From positions 5,518,001 through 5,582,000 of the forward strand of contig NZ_AP022593.1 in assembly GCF_010731815.2 (NCBI RefSeq): a stretch of 64,000 nucleotides of DNA, given 5' to 3'. This document shows positions 58,469 to 64,000 of this stretch, piece after piece. Within the stretch, counting starts at the first letter, position 1. The number at the start of each line of letters is the position of its first letter. Both the position numbers and the translations under genes were made by a program. Below the pieces are notes generated by a model. It saw only the letters and a list, made by a program, of their open reading frames with translations, was not told the origin of the DNA and did not search any database. Source of the stretch: Mycolicibacterium arabiense (GTDB taxonomy: Bacteria > Actinomycetota > Actinomycetes > Mycobacteriales > Mycobacteriaceae).

Positions 58469-59467
58469 ATGCTACTGGAGTTCGATGCTGATCAGCGCCT
58501 ATGGCAGGAGACGGTCCGTGACGCCGTCGGCAAGCAGTGCCCGGCGTCGTTCGTACGCAACGTCGCCGAGGACGGCGCCGACCCGTCGCCGCTGTGGAAG
58601 ACCTACGTCGACGCCGGCTGGACCGAGTTGACCGACGCCGAGAACGCCGTCGAACTCGCGATCGTCCTCGAGGAACTCGGGCGGGCCACTGACCCGACCC
58701 CGTTCCTGGCGACAATCTCGCAGTTCGCGCCGCTGGTGGGCGACCGCTTCGACGCCGGCACGGCGGGATCGGCCGTCTACGCCGGGGTGACCGCCTACCG
58801 CGACGCCGACGGCTGGGTGCTCAACGGCACCGACAGGTTCGTGCTCGACGGTGACCGCGCCGAGCGCTTCGCCGTGGTGACCGACGCAGGGGTGTTCCTC
58901 GTCGACGCCGAGCAGGTGACGACGCGCCGCAGCGCGATCTTCGATCCCGTCATGCACGTGGCCGAGGCGTCGTTCAGCGGCGTCCACGTCGCCGACGCCG
59001 ACCGCGTCGAGGTCGACACCGAGAAGGCGCGGCACGTCGCGCTCATGGGCATGGCCATCACGATGGTCGGCGCGTGCCAGCGCATCCTCGACCTCGCGCT
59101 CGACCACGCCAAGAGCCGCTACCAGTTCGGCGTGCCGATCGGTTCGTTCCAGGCGATCCAGCACAAGGCCGTCGACATGCACGTCGCGATAGAACGGGCG
59201 CGTGCCCTGTCGTACTTCTCGGCGTTGACGATCGCCGCGGACGACCCGCGCCGCCGACTCGCGGCCGCGATGGCCAAGGCGTCGGCGGGGGAGTGCCAGG
59301 CGCTCGTCTTCCGGCACGGCCTGCAGACGTTTGGCGCCATGGGCTTCACGTGGGAGAACGACCTGCAGTTCGCGCTGAAGCGGGCCAAGGCCGGAGAACT
59401 TCTGCTGGGCGGTGCCGCCGAGCATCGCGAACTGATCGCAAGGGAATTCGATGCAGCTCACATTTGA
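58469..59467 (+). CDS. Acyl-CoA dehydrogenase-like subunit (short, heteromer type)
   Basis: The 332-aa ACAD homologue is shorter than usual and has a weakly conserved N-terminal half. The C-terminal half keeps ALDHAKSRYQFGVPIGSFQAIQHKAVDMHVA and FGAMGFTWENDLQF. This is the form of the non-catalytic or half-site subunit of actinobacterial heteromeric ACADs. ATG 58469 follows GGGAGG. It overlaps the full-length ACAD by 17 nt, the expected arrangement for an alpha-beta pair. Confidence 0.87.
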   Translation: MLLEFDADQRLWQETVRDAVGKQCPASFVRNVAEDGADPSPLWKTYVDAGWTELTDAENAVELAIVLEELGRATDPTPFLATISQFAPLVGDRFDAGTAGSAVYAGVTAYRDADGWVLNGTDRFVLDGDRAERFAVVTDAGVFLVDAEQVTTRRSAIFDPVMHVAEASFSGVHVADADRVEVDTEKARHVALMGMAITMVGACQRILDLALDHAKSRYQFGVPIGSFQAIQHKAVDMHVAIERARALSYFSALTIAADDPRRRLAAAMAKASAGECQALVFRHGLQTFGAMGFTWENDLQFALKRAKAGELLLGGAAEHRELIAREFDAAHI

Positions 59468-60626
59468 TCGCGACGTCGACGAGTTCCGTGCCGAGTTCTC
59501 CGCATTCCTCGACGCACACCTGCCGTCGGCGGCAGAGACCCTCGAACGTCCCCGCTCGGTATCGCACATGCCGCAGTGGGCCAGGGACTGGCAACGGCTG
59601 CTGTTCGACAACGGCTGGTTGCTGCCCGCCCAGCCGCCCGAGTTCGGCGGACGCAACGCCTCGGTCCTGCAGCAGTACGTGCATCTCGAGGAATTGTGCA
59701 CGAGGCGGATCTACCACAGCTTCAACCCCCAGGGCGTCAACATCGTTGCGGCGTCGTTGATCACGTTCGGCAGCGACGAGCAAAAGCACGAGTGGGCGGT
59801 GCCGGTGCTGCGTGGTGAACGCACCGCATCACTGGGCATGAGCGAGCCGAGCGCGGGTTCGGACCTGGCGTCGCTGCGGACCAAGGCCGTGCGCGACGGC
59901 GACGACTTCGTCGTCAACGGCCAGAAGGTGTGGACGTCCGGCGCCCACGACGCGGACTGGCTGCTGACCTTCGTGCGCACCGACCCAGATGCGCCCAAGC
60001 ACAAGGGGATCAGCGCGCTGATCATCCCGACCGACCTCCCCGGTGTGGTGTGCCGGCCGTTCGCCGACCTGTGCGGCGAGGAGAACACCGACTTCAACGA
60101 GGTGTTCTTCAGCGACGTGCGGGTGCCCGCTGCAAACCTCGTCGGCCCGCTCAACGGCGGCTGGAAGGTCATCAACGGGTCGCTGGGCCACGAGCGGACC
60201 ATGATGTGGCTGGGCTTCGCCGATCGCATCGCCAACGTGATCGCCGACTTCCGGCCGGCCAACGCGCTCGAACGCGACGAATTGGCCAGCACGATCATGG
60301 ACTACCAGGCGCTGCGGCTGCTCGGCTCGGTCGGGCTGGCGCAGGCCTCGCGCGGCGAGGTCGACGTGGCCGCCGTGTCGATCCCGAAGCTGCTGGGCGC
60401 CGAGGCCGAGATGCGCGCTGCGGCAAACGCTCTGACCGGGGCCGGGCCCGAGGGTCTGATCCACCCGTCGACGTCCGGGCCCTACGCCCACATGAACCTC
60501 GACCACTACTTCGCGAGCTGGTTCGAGCGGTATGCCCGCAGCTTCTCCGGCACCATCGCCGGCGGCACCTCGGAGATCCAGCGCAACATCATCGCCCAGC
60601 AGGTGCTGGGCCTGCCCCGCGGCTGA
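59451..60626 (+). CDS. Acyl-CoA dehydrogenase (FadE-type), close paralogue of 22247
   Basis: The 391-aa ACAD has MSEPSAGSDLASLRT, VNGQKVWTSGAHDAD, helix-G Glu in LGHERTMMW and AGGTSEIQRNIIAQQVLGLPRG. Start, motifs and end are nearly identical to the ACAD at 22247 (both open MQLTFD and close VLGLPRG). It overlaps the short partner gene. It probably desaturates a pathway acyl-CoA as one half of a heteromer. Convergent with the P450 at 60915. Confidence 0.94.
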   Translation: MQLTFDRDVDEFRAEFSAFLDAHLPSAAETLERPRSVSHMPQWARDWQRLLFDNGWLLPAQPPEFGGRNASVLQQYVHLEELCTRRIYHSFNPQGVNIVAASLITFGSDEQKHEWAVPVLRGERTASLGMSEPSAGSDLASLRTKAVRDGDDFVVNGQKVWTSGAHDADWLLTFVRTDPDAPKHKGISALIIPTDLPGVVCRPFADLCGEENTDFNEVFFSDVRVPAANLVGPLNGGWKVINGSLGHERTMMWLGFADRIANVIADFRPANALERDELASTIMDYQALRLLGSVGLAQASRGEVDVAAVSIPKLLGAEAEMRAAANALTGAGPEGLIHPSTSGPYAHMNLDHYFASWFERYARSFSGTIAGGTSEIQRNIIAQQVLGLPRG

Positions 60627-60682
60627 GCCACCTCCCGCGGGGGACCTTCCGCGAGAGACCTTCCGCTGGTGAGAGACCTCCC

Positions 60683-60713
60683 GCGAGCGTGCGTGTCTGC
60701 GGGCGACACGCCG
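60683..60713 (+). repeat. Left arm of exact 31-bp inverted repeat in convergent gap
   Basis: Begins GCGAGCGTGCGTGTCTGCGG; the exact reverse complement is at 60875-60905. Short unit GCGAGCGTGCG or its complement recurs near 60727 and 60846, giving four copies in the gap 60627-60914. Just upstream, short direct repeats CCTCCCGCG and GACCTTCCGC recur (about 60630-60685). The gap (288 nt) contains no gene. Confidence 0.85.
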
Positions 60714-60874
60714 CGTCCTGAGCCGAGTTCACGCACGCTCGCGCCCGCCAACACGCGGCGTCGCGCGGGTCTGAAGCACGCCAGGCTGGGCTAGTGCCGT
60801 CATACGACAACGAGACTCGCCCGACCCGCCATCCGAGACGCCCCCGCGAGCGTGCGCACACTCGGGTTTTTGCC

Positions 60875-60905
60875 CGGCGTGTCGCCCGCAGACACGCACG
60901 CTCGC
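60875..60905 (-). repeat. Right arm of exact 31-bp inverted repeat in convergent gap
   Basis: Exact reverse complement of 60683-60713, ending 9 nt before the stop codon of the minus-strand P450. The arms could fold into a long hairpin acting as terminator for both convergent operons; a GGGTTTTTGCCC stretch precedes it at 60863-60874. Confidence 0.85.
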
Positions 60906-60914
60906 CGGAGAGAG

Positions 60915-62282
60915 CTACCAGTCGATGACGACGGGGTCCTTGTGCTCGGTGATGGGACGGGCGGGGAGCTGCTCGTCGCAGATCCGCTGCAGGCGGTCGA
61001 GGGTCTCGTCGAGGCCGGGGCCGAGGCGCTTGCCGGGCGTGAAGTTCGCGGGCAGGTGCTTCATGCCCTGGATGACGCCGATGGTCTCGTAGTGCTCGGT
61101 GCCCTCGGGGTCGCACACGTAGTCCGGCATGCGATCGAGCACGGCGGTGAGCATAGACTTGAAGACGGTCCTGGCGACGTTCGAGCCGACGCAGCGGTGC
61201 ACGCCGATGCCAAAGCTGAAGTGGCGGTTGCCCTTGCGGTCCAGCACGACGTCGTTGGGCCGGTCGAACACCGACGGATCGCGGTTGGCCATCGCCCACG
61301 ACAGCCACAGCCGCTCACCCTCCTTGAACTGCTGGCCGTCGACCTCGACGTCGTCGGCGAACGTGCGGCCGTCGCCGGGAGCGGGGGTGAAGAACCGGAG
61401 GAACTCCTCGGTGGCCGGATGCAGCAGGGTGTCGCGTTCCCGGCTGAGTCGCTCGCGCTCGGCGGGGTTCTCCGACAACCACTCCAGCGCATGGGCGGTC
61501 AGCGCGGTGGTGGTGTCGAAGCCACCGCCGATGATCAGCCCCAGATTGCCCATGATCTCGAGATCCGGCGCGGGCTCACCGTCGATGCGCAACTGCAGGA
61601 GCGCGTTGATCAAACCCGGGCGCGGGTTCTCCTTCATCTCGAACATGGCGGTGAGCAGGTCGATGCCCATCTGCCGGTTCATCTCGGCGACCCGCGGGGC
61701 GTCCGGGGAGTGCTCGGGCGTGGACACCCCCGCGTGTGCGGGCTCGCTGTAGATCATCCACTTCTTCAGTTCGATGCCCATCATCGCCAGCGTGAGCACG
61801 GCCGGCACGATGTTGGCCAGGTCGTCGACGAAGTCGATGCGGCCCGACTCGATCTTCTCGTCGAGGGCGGCGCGGGTGATCTCGTCGACGAACGGCACCC
61901 ACCGCTTGATAGCAGCGGGGGAGAGATACGGATTGAGCGCGCCTCGGTAGGTGGAGTGCTCGGGCTCGTCCATCTCCAGGATCCCGCCGCGCACCACCGT
62001 CGCGCGCTGGGCCTTGGGAATCGTGATGCCCTGGTATCCCTTTCGCTCTCCGTGGAGGTCGTGGTCGTTGGACACGACGGGGCAGCGGGCGAGTTCGAAC
62101 ACCTCGTTGCTGCCGGCCGCCACCCAGTGCCCGTCGTAGACGTCGGTCCACGCCACCGGGCACTTGGCGTGCATCTCCTCGGTGATCTCGGTGAACCGGT
62201 GCCGGTACTCCGGCGTATGCCGGTCGAAGTGGTAGCGGTTCTTCTTGCGGTCGTCGTCGGTCGTGACATCCTCGACGCTCAC
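60915..62282 (-). CDS. Cytochrome P450
   Basis: The 455-aa P450 has the I-helix IGGGFDTTT, K-helix EEFLR, meander and heme loop FSFGIGVHRCVG with Cys364. The I-helix Asp-Thr-Thr replaces the more common Glu/Asp-Thr order but keeps the proton-relay Thr. GTG 62282 is the best start; a moderate GGGAG lies 11 nt upstream. The ferredoxin at 62326 ends 43 nt before it. Convergent with the ACAD pair across the repeat gap. Family number not assigned. Confidence 0.94.
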   Translation of the reverse strand: MSVEDVTTDDDRKKNRYHFDRHTPEYRHRFTEITEEMHAKCPVAWTDVYDGHWVAAGSNEVFELARCPVVSNDHDLHGERKGYQGITIPKAQRATVVRGGILEMDEPEHSTYRGALNPYLSPAAIKRWVPFVDEITRAALDEKIESGRIDFVDDLANIVPAVLTLAMMGIELKKWMIYSEPAHAGVSTPEHSPDAPRVAEMNRQMGIDLLTAMFEMKENPRPGLINALLQLRIDGEPAPDLEIMGNLGLIIGGGFDTTTALTAHALEWLSENPAERERLSRERDTLLHPATEEFLRFFTPAPGDGRTFADDVEVDGQQFKEGERLWLSWAMANRDPSVFDRPNDVVLDRKGNRHFSFGIGVHRCVGSNVARTVFKSMLTAVLDRMPDYVCDPEGTEHYETIGVIQGMKHLPANFTPGKRLGPGLDETLDRLQRICDEQLPARPITEHKDPVVIDW

Positions 62283-62325
62283 GGCTGTCGTCTCCCTCGT
62301 TGTGCAAGGTCTCTCGGCGGCACCG

Positions 62326-62517
62326 TCATTCGATGACGATGGCCTGTTCGGGACATGAATGGGCGGCCTCGGTGACCTGGTCGACCTGTTCGTCGGGGAC
62401 CTCGTCGGACACCGGTGACGCATGGCCGTCGACGTCGTCGAGTTCGAACGACTCGGGCGCGATCATCGCGCAGAGGGTATGACCCTGACACCGCGTACCG
62501 TCTACCGAAACCTTCAC
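62326..62517 (-). CDS. [3Fe-4S]-type ferredoxin, P450 partner
   Basis: The 63-aa ferredoxin has CQGHTLC (CX2HX2C) and distal SCPEQA. GTG 62517 has AAGGAG 8 nt upstream. It precedes the P450 in the same unit, so it is its electron donor. No reductase is nearby. Confidence 0.92.
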   Translation of the reverse strand: MKVSVDGTRCQGHTLCAMIAPESFELDDVDGHASPVSDEVPDEQVDQVTEAAHSCPEQAIVIE

Positions 62518-62553
62518 TGCCGCAACTCCTTCGCGAACCGTCCTGATGGTGGG

Positions 62554-63414
62554 TCAGTTGTGGTAGTCGTACCACTTGAGGTAGCCGCCCGCGTCGATGC
62601 GGAGCTGGGCGCCGGTGACGAACCGGGCCTCGTCGGAGGCCAGCCACAGGACCGCGTTGCTGATGTCCTCGGGCTCCACCCACGGCACCTTCATCGCCTG
62701 CTGGACGTAGAACACCGGCTCGGCGTCCTTGAGTTCGGGCTTCTCGAGGTCCGGCCGGAACGACCGGTACATCGGCTCGCTGCGCAGCATGTCGGTGTTG
62801 CAATTCGTGGGATGCACGACGTTGGCGCGGATGCCGCGCGGGGACAACTCGGTCGCGAGGTCGTGCACGAAGTTCGACAGCGCACGCTTGGAGTGGACGT
62901 AGGCCATGCCACCCGGATCGTTGCCGGGGTTGTCCTTCTTGCTGGTGTCCATCAGCGCCGCAGTGGAACCGGTCGCGATGATCGACGCGCCCTCCTTGAG
63001 GTGGGGCAGCGCGACCTGGATCGCGTTGATGGTGCCGATCAGGTTGGTGTTGATGACGTCGATCCACGCCTGCAGGGGCGGTTGGCCCTTCATGCCGGCG
63101 ATGCCTGCCTGCGCGACGACGATGTCGAGCCCGCCCAACTGGGCCATGCCCTCCTCGACGGCCCGCTTCAGCTGCGATGCCTCGCGCACGTCGGCCTTGG
63201 CGGTGAAGACGCGCTGCCCGGTCTTCTCCACGAACGCGGCGGTCTCCTCGAGATCCTCCGGCGTGGCCATGGGGTAGCCGATGGTGTCGATGTTCTCGCA
63301 GAGGTCGACGGCAATGATGTCGGCGCCCTCTTCCGCGAGGCGGACCGCGTGACTGCGGCCCTGCCCGCGCGCGGCACCCGTGACGAATGCGACCTTGCCT
63401 GAAACGCGTCCCAC
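62554..63414 (-). CDS. Mycofactocin-coupled SDR family oxidoreductase
   Basis: The 286-aa SDR has TGAARGQGRSHAVRLAEEGA, VDLCENIDTI and an inserted segment before TAKADVRE, the mycofactocin-associated pattern, close to the gene at 20199. The catalytic Tyr is in AYVHSK (the usual YxxxK shows as YVHSK). GTG 63414 follows AAGGGA. It is first in the SDR-ferredoxin-P450 order and probably oxidises the hydroxylated product. Confidence 0.9.
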   Translation of the reverse strand: MGRVSGKVAFVTGAARGQGRSHAVRLAEEGADIIAVDLCENIDTIGYPMATPEDLEETAAFVEKTGQRVFTAKADVREASQLKRAVEEGMAQLGGLDIVVAQAGIAGMKGQPPLQAWIDVINTNLIGTINAIQVALPHLKEGASIIATGSTAALMDTSKKDNPGNDPGGMAYVHSKRALSNFVHDLATELSPRGIRANVVHPTNCNTDMLRSEPMYRSFRPDLEKPELKDAEPVFYVQQAMKVPWVEPEDISNAVLWLASDEARFVTGAQLRIDAGGYLKWYDYHN

Positions 63415-63464
63415 TGGTTGTCCCTTCGTTGATCCTCGTTGATCGGTACTGACCGCAGGGCGGC

Positions 63465-64000
63465 TCAGGTGTTCCGTCCGCCGTTGACGCCGAGGATCTG
63501 GCCGGTGATGTAGCCGGCCTCCTCGGAGATGAGGAAGGCGCATGCCGCAGCGATGTCCTCGGGCCTGCCGATGCGCCGCACCGGGGTGGCCTCGATCGTC
63601 TTGTCGATATCGCCGAGGAAGCCCTTGTCCGCTGCCGCCCGCAGCATGGGCGTGTCGATGAAGCCCGGTGGCACGGCGTTGACGGTGATCCCGTTCGGGC
63701 CGTACTCCAGGGCCAGCGTCTTGGTCAGTCCGTTCACCGCCGATTTCGCGGCGACGTAGGGCGCCATGTACGGCGCGCCCGAGTGCGTGCTGGAGGAGGA
63801 GATGTTGACGATGCGCCCCCACCCGGCCTCGATCATGTCCGGCAGCACAGCCTGAATGCAGTGGAAGACGCCGTGCAGGTTCACGTCGATGACGCGCAAC
63901 CAGCGTTCGAACGACACGTCGTGGAACTTCTTGAAGCTGTCGAGCCCCGCGGCGTTGACGAGAACGCTGATCGGGCCGAGCCGTGCGCGGACGCCGGCCA
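63465..64000 (-). CDS. Short-chain dehydrogenase/reductase, 5' end beyond window
   Basis: The gene enters from beyond base 64000; its coding frame is open to the window end and includes the NAAG motif. Further along are NISSSSTHSG, the catalytic YVAAK and the C-terminal ITGQILGVNGG. It is an NAD(P)-dependent classical SDR with a substrate that cannot be told. The 50-nt gap to the next SDR (63415-63464) contains a direct repeat TCGTTGATC and no gene. Confidence 0.9.
   Translation of the reverse strand, partial: AGVRARLGPISVLVNAAGLDSFKKFHDVSFERWLRVIDVNLHGVFHCIQAVLPDMIEAGWGRIVNISSSSTHSGAPYMAPYVAAKSAVNGLTKTLALEYGPNGITVNAVPPGFIDTPMLRAAADKGFLGDIDKTIEATPVRRIGRPEDIAAACAFLISEEAGYITGQILGVNGGRNT

Noticed and set aside
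60683-60905. CRISPR-like array in the repeat-rich gap
   Set aside because: The repeats are inverted, few and unequally spaced, with no cas genes nearby.

Overview
The window looks like a catabolic gene island from a high-GC mycobacterium or close relative, probably a fast-growing Mycolicibacterium-type organism. The evidence is very high GC with frequent GTG starts, a 13E12-type DUF222/HNH gene, a WS/DGAT wax-ester/triacylglycerol synthase beside a FadD-type ligase, mycofactocin-type short-chain dehydrogenases (SDRs), many FadE-type acyl-CoA dehydrogenases (ACADs), and cytochromes P450 each paired with a small [3Fe-4S]-type ferredoxin. No rRNA, tRNA, CRISPR array, transposase or prophage was recognised. 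Both window ends cut SDR genes.

Layout. 0-5 kb: SDR, cyclase-family hydrolase, FMN reductase, HNH gene, then an alpha/beta-hydrolase/SDR pair. 5-14.2 kb (+): TetR, ferredoxin, P450, amidohydrolase, an intact and a degenerate M24 protein, a crotonase and a double CaiB/BaiF CoA-transferase, read as one operon. 14.4-21 kb: lipid block (small secreted protein, kinase-like protein, WS/DGAT, FadD, acyltransferase, mycofactocin-type SDR). 21.3-30.8 kb: a second TetR divergent from an ACAD; a minus-strand operon (CMD-family protein, Rieske oxygenase, small unknown, amidohydrolase, SnoaL-like, two ACADs); and a plus-strand amidohydrolase. 30.9-38.6 kb (+): a beta-oxidation run (ACAD, SDR, CoA-transferase, crotonase, thiolase, ACAD) followed by TetR and an unknown. 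38.6-43.7 kb: quinone-oxidoreductase-like protein, an ACAD11-like kinase plus ACAD pair, TetR and membrane proteins. 44-48.2 kb: two P450/ferredoxin operons converge on a DUF559-type gene framed by 31-bp inverted repeats. 48.3-54.5 kb: a tightly overlapping operon of NuoF-like flavoprotein, ferredoxin, DUF35-thiolase fusion, hydrolase and two beta-hydroxyacid dehydrogenases. 54.5-60.6 kb: two amidohydrolases, a Rieske ferredoxin and a hydrolase, divergent from an ACAD pair. 60.6-64 kb: P450, ferredoxin and two SDRs behind a repeat-rich gap.

How it fits together. The gene set is that of a pathway that oxygenates a hydrophobic, probably cyclic compound (four P450s, one Rieske oxygenase), oxidises alcohols (SDRs), hydrolyses or decarboxylates intermediates (metal-dependent amidohydrolases, alpha/beta hydrolases, cyclase), activates acids as CoA thioesters (CaiB/BaiF, FadD) and shortens them (ACADs, crotonases, thiolase, aldolase-like thiolase). 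The substrate cannot be read from the sequence.

The strongest candidate for something undescribed is a shared 15-bp palindrome, GAGAAYNNNRTTCTC. It occurs at six intergenic places (about 21.34, 22.13, 29.33, 43.95, 58.30 and 58.42 kb), usually at promoter positions, and one copy lies beside a TetR gene. It would tie the Rieske operon, the distant Rieske ferredoxin, one P450 operon and several ACADs into a single regulon.
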